Below are positions 1 to 4,719 of a DNA stretch of 7,816 nt, piece by piece. The position numbers were made by a program, and so were the translations under genes. Below the pieces are notes generated by a model, which was not told the DNA's origin, made no database searches, and saw nothing but the letters and a program-made list of their open reading frames with translations. This DNA comes from Treponema sp. UBA3819. GTDB lineage: Bacteria > Spirochaetota > Spirochaetia > Treponematales > Treponemataceae. The number at the start of each line of letters is the position of its first letter. Position 1 is the stretch's first letter. The stretch is from contig DFDV01000130.1 in assembly GCA_002369025.1 (NCBI GenBank), positions 1-7,816 on the forward strand, read 5' to 3'.

Positions 1-262
1 CACGGAAACCGCGGTTTACATGGGGCTTACCCTGGTCATCAGTCCACGGCACACGGAACATGATGATGCGTTCAGGCTCAACAAAGCGTTCCAGAACAGC
101 TGTTGTTTCCAGTTCGGGCATGGTGTCCACAACCGGAGAAAGTGTTTCCAGAACAAGGCCTGCAGCCTGCAAAAAGTGCTCCTGATCTGCATAGCGAGCC
201 TGCAAATCTTCCCACACGCGCTTACAGTACGCGTTCTTTACGTTAAATGATTTGATAGCCAT
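1..262 (-). CDS. gdhA: NADP-type glutamate dehydrogenase, N-terminal part (runs off the window)
   Basis: This is the first ~87 codons of glutamate dehydrogenase, which interconverts 2-oxoglutarate plus ammonium and glutamate in the cytoplasm. Reading the minus strand from the ATG at 262-260 gives MAIKSFNVKNAYCKRVWEDL, then LERFVEPERIIMFRVPW and DDQGKPHVNRGFR. The VEPER..I.FRV.W.DD.....VNR.FR block is the conserved N-terminal signature of the bacterial hexameric GdhA family, at its usual distance from the N-terminus. An AGAGGAG ribosome binding site lies 7-8 bases upstream. The catalytic and nucleotide-binding domains are outside the window, so the cofactor (NADP) is inferred from the family. 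The gene has its own promoter and a structured leader. In gut treponemes it is expected to work in ammonia assimilation. Confidence 0.95.
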   Translation of the reverse strand, partial: MAIKSFNVKNAYCKRVWEDLQARYADQEHFLQAAGLVLETLSPVVDTMPELETTAVLERFVEPERIIMFRVPWTDDQGKPHVNRGFR

Positions 263-283
263 TTAATAACTCCTCTTAAAAGC

Positions 284-347
284 AAAAAGCGCCATACATA
301 AAACCATCCCCCCGATGAGGGCACAGGATGAGCCTTATGTATGACGC
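284..347 (-). promoter_or_regulatory. Long leader hairpin with U-tract upstream of gdhA (possible attenuator)
   Basis: Arms 289-301 and 335-347 form a 13-bp stem. The 292/344 pair is a G-U wobble only in RNA read from the minus strand and is a mismatch on the plus strand, which supports minus-strand transcription. The 33-nt apical part (302-334) can pair further (CATCC with GGATG, then CCC with GGG). The 3' side is followed by TTTTTGCTTTT, as in an intrinsic terminator, and only ~20 nt further is the gdhA start. I see no known riboswitch class in it. It could be an attenuator, a stability hairpin or a protein-binding leader. Confidence 0.6.
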
Positions 348-362
348 CTTTGTCATATCGTT

Positions 363-391
363 ACTATATAGCAGAATAAAAAAAATGTCTA
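363..391 (-). promoter_or_regulatory. Sigma-70-like promoter of gdhA
   Basis: On the minus strand the -35 is TAGACA (391-386) and the -10 is TATAGT (368-363), with exactly 17 bp between them. Transcription would start near 356, giving a ~94-nt leader that contains the hairpin at 289-347. There is no room for a promoter between that hairpin and the start codon, so gdhA transcripts should carry it. Confidence 0.6.
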
Positions 392-432
392 GTAGTCCTC
401 GTCTTCAGTTATTCTTTCAGCCTGATTTCTTA

Positions 433-918
433 TTACTCTATAGAGTCTGAATCATTTCTTTTATTCCACCTGGGCACAATGGGCTGTCCGTTTTCTACAA
501 AGACAAGTTCATTATTCATAATCATCTTTCGTAAAATGGTGAGCCTGAATTTTATGAACTTGAGGTTCACTTCTGCATAAGGCATGAACTCAACTCTGAA
601 AGTATAGGCTCCGCGGTCAAATACTGGTACAAGGGCAGAAGGTTTTACGGCAAACTTAAACTCCGTTCCTACTGTAATGGGAAGAGACACGCGTGCGCTC
701 AAAACACTCTTTCCCACTCCGGCAGAAGGCGTCAGGTTAATCCAGGGCTCAAAGGTAATCGTCGTGCCTTCAGTAGCCAAAGCCTCCGCATTCGTTATTC
801 CCACAAACATTTCATTGGAGGCAAAGCCTTTTGAACCCGCATCTACATGAACATAGGGCAAAAGGACTTTCCATCCGTAATGCACATCTACATAGGCATC
901 CCCGCCGCACATACCCAC
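433..918 (-). CDS. C-terminal part of the interrupted lipoprotein (161 aa if started at its internal ATG)
   Basis: This reading frame starts MGMCGGDAYVDVHYGWKVLL at 918, but the coding sense begins slightly upstream (HIAFVGM...), so the ATG is probably internal. It has no good ribosome binding site. The segment is beta-rich in appearance, with alternating hydrophobic residues (SARVSLPITVGTEFKFAV, YTFRVEFMPYAEVNLKFI), and ends in a charged tail (RWNKRNDSDSIE). No family is recognised. It shares the frame of the N-terminal lipoprotein segment, consistent with one original gene of ~389 codons. Confidence 0.45.
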   Translation of the reverse strand: MGMCGGDAYVDVHYGWKVLLPYVHVDAGSKGFASNEMFVGITNAEALATEGTTITFEPWINLTPSAGVGKSVLSARVSLPITVGTEFKFAVKPSALVPVFDRGAYTFRVEFMPYAEVNLKFIKFRLTILRKMIMNNELVFVENGQPIVPRWNKRNDSDSIE

Positions 919-929
919 AAAAGCAATAT

Positions 930-1160
930 GGGGGCTGTATCTTCATAGGGAGCAAGACTGATAATATAGTCTCCGTGAGCCAGTCCTTCTGTGCCGGAAG
1001 GCCTTTCCTGATTTGTAATATAAATGAAGTTTCCTTCGCTGTTTACACCGTACAGACCTTCATCCACCTTTTCCGCTTCTTCATTTGTAGCACGATAACC
1101 TGCCCTCGCAACACTTTTTGTAAAGGTAAAGTACATTGATGAGTAGGGTTTTGTTTTTTC
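930..1160 (-). other. Middle segment of the interrupted lipoprotein, in the shifted frame
   Basis: About 77 codons with clear coding character but no ribosome binding site or convincing start: EKTKPYSSMYFTFTKSVARA, then GYRATNEEAEKVDEGLYGVN and HGDYIISLAPYEDTAP. The other frames in this stretch hit stops or give Cys-rich nonsense. It therefore reads as the interior of the protein started at 1602. Beyond the C5 tract this frame runs into a stop near 888. Confidence 0.5.
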
Positions 1161-1602
1161 ATTTAGTATTGATGGTGATATAGCCATAGATTGCTTTTGC
1201 AGGATCATCTTCAAAAATCGTTGTCTTACCTGAACTGTTTCCATTAAAGGCAGTCTTAAAAGTTGTTGTTGTATCTGTTGTGCTTGATTCAAATTCACTT
1301 GGGGTAAAATCGCTGTCATCAAGAGTTACATCACTTACAGAAGAGTATTCTTTTATGGAAACTTCTCTGGAAGTCAGTTTTCCCAGACGAACAGCAACCT
1401 TTGTACCTGCCTGCAGCTGCCCCGCACCCTTTCCCGGGTTCCAGATTAAAGAACCGCCTATATAGCCACGGTTTTGAGTAAGGTATAAATAAGAAAGTGA
1501 ATCTCCATCACTTGAACCTGTATCACCACTACTGCATGAAACAGCTGCAAAAACAAGCGCTGATGCCATCAGCACTCTTAAAAAGGAAAGAACTGTCTTC
1601 AT
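1159..1602 (-). CDS. Putative lipoprotein, N-terminal reading frame (147 aa)
   Basis: This is the part of the interrupted lipoprotein that would be translated from its own start. The ATG at 1602 is chosen because it follows a GAGAGG ribosome binding site at 1615-1620 and opens a normal signal peptide (KT...R, a hydrophobic stretch, then SC). An upstream in-frame ATG at 1692 would place the pfp terminator inside the gene. After the lipidated Cys there is a Ser/Gly/Asp-rich linker, then a soluble region rich in Thr and Ser (STTDTTTTFKTAFNGNSSGK). It ends GYITINTK followed by TGA. If the frame change is real, this 147-residue truncated lipoprotein is the likely product. Function unknown. Confidence 0.6.
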   Translation of the reverse strand: MKTVLSFLRVLMASALVFAAVSCSSGDTGSSDGDSLSYLYLTQNRGYIGGSLIWNPGKGAGQLQAGTKVAVRLGKLTSREVSIKEYSSVSDVTLDDSDFTPSEFESSTTDTTTTFKTAFNGNSSGKTTIFEDDPAKAIYGYITINTK

Positions 1603-1626
1603 ATTAAAACAAAACCTCTCGGCGAC

Positions 1627-1655
1627 AGTATACAAAAAAATCGCACCCATGCAAA
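1627..1655 (-). promoter_or_regulatory. Candidate promoter of the lipoprotein gene, inside the pfp terminator
   Basis: On the minus strand TTTGCA (1655-1650), 17 bp, then TATACT (1632-1627). The -35 lies in the 3' part of the pfp terminator hairpin and the spacer contains its U-tract. Transcription would begin near 1620, leaving a leader of only ~18 nt that starts at the ribosome binding site. Confidence 0.45.
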
Positions 1656-1680
1656 CGCTGTCAGCGGGCACGAGTGCGAT
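1633..1680 (-). terminator. Rho-independent terminator of pfp
   Basis: Minus-strand arms ATCGCACTCGTGC (1680-1668) and GCATGGGTGCGAT (1652-1640) form a 13-bp stem with two G-U pairs, then a run of seven T. The loop can itself pair (CGCT with AGCG). It starts 24 bp after the pfp stop. Confidence 0.9.
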
Positions 1681-1704
1681 CAGACACATCAAGAAGTCTT
1701 GTGC

Positions 1705-2943
1705 TTAGAGATTTCTGTCATCCAGATAGATGTGGTGGGGTAAGCCGGAAACATAAATCGGAGTAAGTTCTGCCTGAATAAGCGGCATTGCATACTCAAT
1801 GAATGCGGGCAGCATCTGAGTGTGGTCTGCATTAACCCATTCCATCGGCACCTTCTTTTCAAGGTTCGCAACTTCGCTGATAGGATGCAGTTCCGTTGTA
1901 CACTGGTAGGGAGAGTTAGAAATGCGCTTGATTGCAACCATTTCTCCCGTGTGTCCTTCACAGGCTGCCTTAACTGCGGCACCGCCAACCTGATATGCTT
2001 CCGTAATATCCACGCGGCTGGTCAAATGGCCTGCACAGCGCTGGAGGGTAGAAAGTTCGATTGAACGGGTCTTTGTGTCCAGTTTGCGTGCAATGGTATT
2101 TGCCAGGAAGCGGGCTGTACCAGTCAGAGACTTATGACCGAATGCATCAACTGCATGTTCATCATCTGCAAGTTCACAGACATAGCGGCCGTCTTCCAGT
2201 TTAACACCTTCAGAAACCGCAATAACAATGCTTGCCTTTTCCTTCTGCATGCGCTCTACTTTTTCAACAAAGCGGTCTACATTAAAGGGTACTTCAGGCA
2301 GACAAATCATGTCCACGCCTTCGCAGTCTTCTGACTTTGCAAGGGCGGCCGCAGCAGTAAGCCATCCGGCATTTCGTCCCATGATTTCTACAATCGTCAC
2401 ATACTTTGTGCCGTATACAGTAGCGTCGCGAATAATTTCCTTCATTACAACGCCGATATATTTTGCCGCACTTCCGTAGCCTGGAGTATGATCTGTTACG
2501 CAAAGGTCATTGTCAATCGTCTTGGGAACACCAATAAAGCGGATGTCAGAATTAATCTGCTTTCCATAGATAGCCAGTTTATTGATGGTGTCCATTGAAT
2601 CGTTTCCGCCGATATAGAAGAAGAAACCGATGTCCAGTTTTTTAAGCAGGGCAAAAATCTTATCAAACACTTCCTTTGCCTTGGGGTCATCCAGTTCCGG
2701 CAACTTATAGCGGCAGCTTCCCAGATAACTTGACGGCGTGCGCTTTAGCAGTTCAATATCCAAAGCACTCTTGAGTTTTTCCTTCATATCAATATAGCGT
2801 TCCTGCAGAAGCCCCTGAATTCCATGAACCATACCGTATACGTGCGGTGCACCTCTGTCACGGGCTGCCTCAAAAACACCTGCCAGACTTGCGTTAATAA
2901 CCGATGTCGGACCACCAGACTGACCAACAATTGCATTTTTCAT
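1705..2943 (-). CDS. pfp: Pyrophosphate-dependent 6-phosphofructokinase
   Basis: A 412-residue cytoplasmic glycolytic enzyme that phosphorylates fructose 6-phosphate to the 1,6-bisphosphate, reversibly if PPi is the donor. In order: QSGGPTSVINAS at 8-19 (phosphate-binding loop), IGGNDSMDT at 111-119, PKTIDND at 140-146 (catalytic Asp in TIDND), GYGSA at 155-159 and MGRNAGW at 188-194 (fructose 6-phosphate site). Donor preference is read from two positions. The Asp in GGND replaces the Gly found in ATP enzymes, and the Lys in PKTIDND replaces the second Gly. Both are the PPi-type state. Length fits the ~400-residue PPi-PFK group. The start has AGGAGG six bases upstream. The gene is single, with its own promoter and terminator. 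PPi use is inferred from these residues, not proven. Confidence 0.95.
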   Translation of the reverse strand: MKNAIVGQSGGPTSVINASLAGVFEAARDRGAPHVYGMVHGIQGLLQERYIDMKEKLKSALDIELLKRTPSSYLGSCRYKLPELDDPKAKEVFDKIFALLKKLDIGFFFYIGGNDSMDTINKLAIYGKQINSDIRFIGVPKTIDNDLCVTDHTPGYGSAAKYIGVVMKEIIRDATVYGTKYVTIVEIMGRNAGWLTAAAALAKSEDCEGVDMICLPEVPFNVDRFVEKVERMQKEKASIVIAVSEGVKLEDGRYVCELADDEHAVDAFGHKSLTGTARFLANTIARKLDTKTRSIELSTLQRCAGHLTSRVDITEAYQVGGAAVKAACEGHTGEMVAIKRISNSPYQCTTELHPISEVANLEKKVPMEWVNADHTQMLPAFIEYAMPLIQAELTPIYVSGLPHHIYLDDRNL

Positions 2944-3020
2944 GAAAATCCTCCTGTAAAAATACCCTAATGATTTCTTTCTAATACTTCATTTTATCAC
3001 AGGCTTTCTGAAAAAGCGAG

Positions 3021-3049
3021 AAAATAATGAAATAAATTACAGCCGTCAA
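3021..3049 (-). promoter_or_regulatory. Sigma-70-like promoter of pfp
   Basis: TTGACG (3049-3044), 17 bp, TATTTT (3026-3021) on the minus strand, preceded by a run of eight T. The start would be near 3014, giving a ~70-nt leader without obvious strong structure. The groES candidate promoter uses the same -10 hexamer and the same spacing. Confidence 0.55.
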
Positions 3050-3075
3050 AAAAAATCATGCGCAGTAATACGTCG

Positions 3076-3108
3076 AGTCAAGGCACGCTAACGCTTAAAG
3101 CCTTGACT
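3076..3108. repeat. Intergenic palindrome AGTCAAGGC...GCCTTGACT
   Basis: A perfect 9-bp inverted repeat (3076-3084 and 3100-3108) around a 15-nt spacer. It lies between the pfp promoter and the terminator of the sigma gene and has no T-tract on either side, so it is not an ordinary terminator. It may be part of a REP-like dispersed element together with the palindrome at 3118-3140. Confidence 0.6.
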
Positions 3109-3117
3109 TCGCCGTTT

Positions 3118-3140
3118 TGAGGGTTTGTAATAAACCCTCA
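3118..3140. repeat. Intergenic palindrome TGAGGGTTT-GTAAT-AAACCCTCA
   Basis: A perfect 9-bp inverted repeat with a 5-nt loop, adjoining the T-tract of the sigma-gene terminator. In minus-strand RNA it would be a second hairpin directly after that terminator, followed by AAAACGG rather than U. It could be a backup or RNA 3'-end structure, or part of a repeated element. Confidence 0.6.
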
Positions 3141-3142
3141 AT

Positions 3143-3171
3143 AAAAAAAGACGACCGTCATGGGTCGTCTT
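3143..3171 (-). terminator. Rho-independent terminator of the sigma-factor gene
   Basis: Minus-strand AAGACGACC (3171-3163), loop, then GGTCGTCT (3156-3149), followed by seven T. It begins 19 bp after the stop codon of the sigma gene. Confidence 0.9.
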
Positions 3172-3189
3172 CTCCAGCACATATTGTTT

Positions 3190-4032
3190 TTATGCCGCTA
3201 CGTATGCTTCCAGTTTGCGCATTCTTCTCGGGTGCTGCATGCGAACGATTGCACGCTTTTCAATCTGGCGGATACGTTCTTTTGTCAGCTGGCAGACATC
3301 GCCCACTTCTTTAAGAGACATGGGACGACTTCCGTCCAGACCATAGCGCAGGCGGATAACCTTGGCTTCATTGGGTCTCAGAGTTTCAAGAACTTCGTTG
3401 ATGTCTTCATGCATTGTCTTTGCAACAATTTCTTCATAGGGAGATGCATAGCGTTCATCTTCCATAAAATCTCCCACGGAAGCACTGTCGCTGTCATCAC
3501 CGCGAACCTGTGCATCAAGACTTACCATTTCACGGTTGATGTTGATCATGTCGCGTACATGAGAACTTTCCATACCCAGCATTTCTGCCACTTCGGAAAT
3601 TTCCTCTTCTTCGGTTTTGCCGCTTCCAACCATTTTGCGGGCATGTTCAATCTGAACAAGTTCATTTGCACGGTTAAGGGGCAGACGGATTGCACGGCTC
3701 TTTTCACAGATAGCTTTCAGGATGCACTGACGAATCCACCATACTGCATAGGAAATAAAATGATATCCCTTTTCTGCATCAAACTTATCAATTGCCGTAA
3801 TCAGACCGATATTACCTTCACTGATTAAATCCACCAGATCCAGTCCCTGTCCCTGGTATTTTTTTGCAACATTCACTACAAAGCGCAGGTTGGCCTTAAC
3901 GATTTTATCTTTTGCAGCCTTGTCACCGGCTTTTGCCTTCAGTGCAAGTTCATTTTCCTCTTCACGGCTCATCAGGGGAATCTTATTGATTTCTTTTAAG
4001 TACATTGTAAGAACTGCGTCGTCGTTTGTCAT
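3190..4032 (-). CDS. RNA polymerase sigma factor, RpoD/RpoS-like group 2 type
   Basis: A 280-residue sigma-70 family factor that directs core RNA polymerase to its promoters. Region 1.2 is at ~5-37 (AVLTMYLKEINKIPLMSREE), and region 2 at ~42-118 includes LRFVVNVAKKYQGQGLDLVD and the -10 recognition helix (FISYAVWWIRQCILKAI). Region 3 is at ~119-190. Region 4 is at ~211-275, with HTH SLKEVGDVCQLTKERIRQIE (239-258). Region 1.1 and the long insert of a full primary RpoD are absent, so it is probably an alternative or group 2 factor rather than the main one. The start has AGGAG six bases upstream. It is transcribed alone, divergently from groES, and has its own terminator. A consensus sigma-54 promoter lies 62-78 bp upstream, so I infer RpoN control. 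Which regulon it reads cannot be seen here. Confidence 0.93.
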   Translation of the reverse strand: MTNDDAVLTMYLKEINKIPLMSREEENELALKAKAGDKAAKDKIVKANLRFVVNVAKKYQGQGLDLVDLISEGNIGLITAIDKFDAEKGYHFISYAVWWIRQCILKAICEKSRAIRLPLNRANELVQIEHARKMVGSGKTEEEEISEVAEMLGMESSHVRDMININREMVSLDAQVRGDDSDSASVGDFMEDERYASPYEEIVAKTMHEDINEVLETLRPNEAKVIRLRYGLDGSRPMSLKEVGDVCQLTKERIRQIEKRAIVRMQHPRRMRKLEAYVAA

Positions 4033-4093
4033 TTCGGTCTCCTGTTTTGCACCAGCGTTTTTTGCTATGCTTCACTAATTTCACTTAAGATAT

Positions 4094-4110
4094 AGCAATT
4101 TTCGTGCCAA
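4094..4110 (-). promoter_or_regulatory. Sigma-54 (-24/-12) promoter of the sigma-factor gene
   Basis: The minus strand reads TTGGCACGAAAATTGCT (4110-4094). This matches every fixed position of the known consensus YTGGCACGRNNNTTGCW, with GG and GC separated by the required 10 nt. The transcription start would be near 4084, giving a ~50-nt leader. It faces the sigma gene, so an NtrC-family activator and RpoN should be needed for its expression. Confidence 0.8.
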
Positions 4111-4168
4111 CTTTTATTATTTACCTTTTTCTTCATTTCTTACGCAAAAATGACTGTTTTTTCCCCGC

Positions 4169-4187
4169 TTTGACGGCTTCCATCAAA
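4169..4187. promoter_or_regulatory. 19-bp palindrome at enhancer distance from the sigma-54 promoter
   Basis: TTTGACGG-CTT-CCATCAAA: two 8-bp arms with one mismatch around a 3-bp centre. Its centre (4178) is ~95 bp upstream of the expected sigma-54 start, within the usual range for activator sites. It could equally be an operator for groES, whose candidate -35 is 30 bp to its right. Confidence 0.45.
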
Positions 4188-4216
4188 CAATTTTTCTATT
4201 TTTTTTACGATTTTCT

Positions 4217-4245
4217 TTGACTTTTGGGGCATTTATTATTATTTT
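4217..4245 (+). promoter_or_regulatory. Candidate sigma-70-like promoter of groES
   Basis: TTGACT (4217-4222), 17 bp, TATTTT (4240-4245). An alternative -10, TATACT (4246-4251), lies just downstream but has a poor -35. The start would be near 4252-4258, leaving a ~95-nt leader that includes both copies of the direct repeat. No CIRCE element (TTAGCACTC-N9-GAGTGCTAA) is present. Confidence 0.4.
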
Positions 4246-4262
4246 TATACTATCAGACGTAT

Positions 4263-4314
4263 ATTTTGACACAATCAATCTTTTTATACGCTAAAACTGT
4301 ATCATTTTGACACA
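4263..4314 (+). repeat. Pair of 11-bp direct repeats ATTTTGACACA upstream of groES
   Basis: Exact copies at 4263-4273 and 4304-4314, 41 bp apart (about four helical turns). Each contains a perfect TTGACA, and both follow GTAT (GTAT-ATTTTGACACA, GTATC-ATTTTGACACA). Neither has a good -10 at 16-18 bp, so they may be operators rather than promoters, or one may be a -35 with a weak -10. Confidence 0.5.
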
Positions 4315-4351
4315 GTAAAATCATTAACAAAACTCTTTGGAGGCAAAAAAT

Positions 4352-4624
4352 ATGAAACTCAAACCACTTGCTGACCGTGTATTGCTCAAGCAGGAAAAGG
4401 CAGAAACAAAAACTGCCAGCGGAATCATCATTCCGGAAACCGCACAGGAAAAAACTCAGACTGCTGAAGTAGAAGCAGTTGGTCCTGGAACTGAAAAAGA
4501 AAAAATCACGGTTAAAGTCGGTGACCGCGTCATGTATGATAAATATGCCGGCACACAGGTTAAAATTGACGGCGAAGAATATCTGATTGTTAAAAACTCA
4601 GATATCATTGCAATCATTGAATAG
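4352..4624 (+). CDS. groES: Co-chaperonin GroES
   Basis: The 10-kDa lid of the GroEL folding chamber, acting in the cytoplasm as a heptamer. The 90-residue product has the family features in order: the N-terminal strand MKLKPLADRVLLK, the mobile loop with TASGIIIPETAQEK (GroEL-binding III motif at 25-27), the roof turn AVGPGTEKEK, GDRVMYDKYAGT at 57-68, and the C-terminal YLIVKNSDIIAII. The ATG at 4352 is the start because GGAGG lies eight bases upstream. The in-frame TTG at 4337 falls on that ribosome binding site. groEL does not follow. A terminator ends the transcript, so groES is monocistronic and groEL must lie elsewhere. It is divergent from the sigma-factor gene. Confidence 0.97.
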   Translation: MKLKPLADRVLLKQEKAETKTASGIIIPETAQEKTQTAEVEAVGPGTEKEKITVKVGDRVMYDKYAGTQVKIDGEEYLIVKNSDIIAIIE

Positions 4625-4628
4625 CCTG

Positions 4629-4657
4629 AAAAAGCACCCAATCGGGTGCTTTTTTTA
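4629..4657 (+). terminator. Rho-independent terminator of groES
   Basis: AAAAAGCACCC-AATC-GGGTGC followed by eight T. It begins four bases after the groES stop codon, and separates groES from the double-glycine-leader gene. Confidence 0.93.
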
Positions 4658-4691
4658 TTAAAAATATTAGCCCTTTACTACCCCTGCGGAG

Positions 4692-4697
4692 TATAAA
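4692..4697 (+). promoter_or_regulatory. Candidate -10 box of the double-glycine-leader gene
   Basis: TATAAA(T) lies after the groES terminator and 22 bp before the start codon. I see no convincing -35 at 16-18 bp, so the promoter may be activator-dependent or use another sigma factor. The leader would be only ~16 nt, made up of the ribosome binding site. Confidence 0.35.
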
Positions 4698-4719
4698 TAT
4701 GTGATACAGGAGTTGCTAC

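Larger units (their letters stand above)
433..1602 (-). pseudogene. Lipoprotein of unknown function, interrupted by a +1/-1 pair of frame changes
   Basis: If joined across three segments, this locus would encode a ~389-residue exported lipoprotein. The N-terminus (MKTVLSFLRVLMASALVFAA, then VSCSS) is a signal peptide with a lipobox-like cysteine near residue 23. The first frame ends at TGA (1161-1159). Coding character then continues in the +1 frame from 1160 to 930 (EKTKPYSSMYFTFTKSVARA onward) and returns to the original frame at the C5 tract 930-934 (HIAFVGMCGGDAYVDV onward) to the TAA at 433-435. Segments one and three share a frame, so the two shifts cancel. One base too many near 1161-1164 plus one C missing at 930-934 would explain it, either as mutation or as homopolymer sequencing error. 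I recognise no domain. The locus has its own promoter and sits between pfp and gdhA. Confidence 0.6.

Noticed and set aside
289..347. Hairpin as the simple terminator of the upstream lipoprotein gene
   Set aside because: It would leave only ~25 bp before the gdhA start, with no room for a promoter, while a good promoter lies upstream of the hairpin. Reading it as part of the gdhA leader fits better, although it could serve both roles.
1603..1692. Upstream ATG extending the lipoprotein by 30 residues
   Set aside because: It would put the pfp terminator and the candidate promoter inside the coding sequence and bury the signal peptide. The ATG at 1602 has its own ribosome binding site.
3160..3828. 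222-codon open frame on the plus strand
   Set aside because: It is antisense to the sigma-factor gene, starts in its terminator and has the Phe/Cys/His-rich composition of a complement frame.
3190..4032. The sigma factor as the primary RpoD
   Set aside because: It lacks region 1.1 and the large non-conserved insert, is only 280 residues, and has a sigma-54 promoter. A group 2 or alternative factor is more likely.
4337..4351. Upstream TTG start adding five residues to GroES
   Set aside because: The extra codons fall on the GGAGG ribosome binding site. The ATG at 4352 gives the standard 90-residue GroES beginning MKLKPL.
4033..4351. CIRCE operator before groES
   Set aside because: I looked for TTAGCACTC and GAGTGCTAA in both orientations and found neither, nor a close variant.
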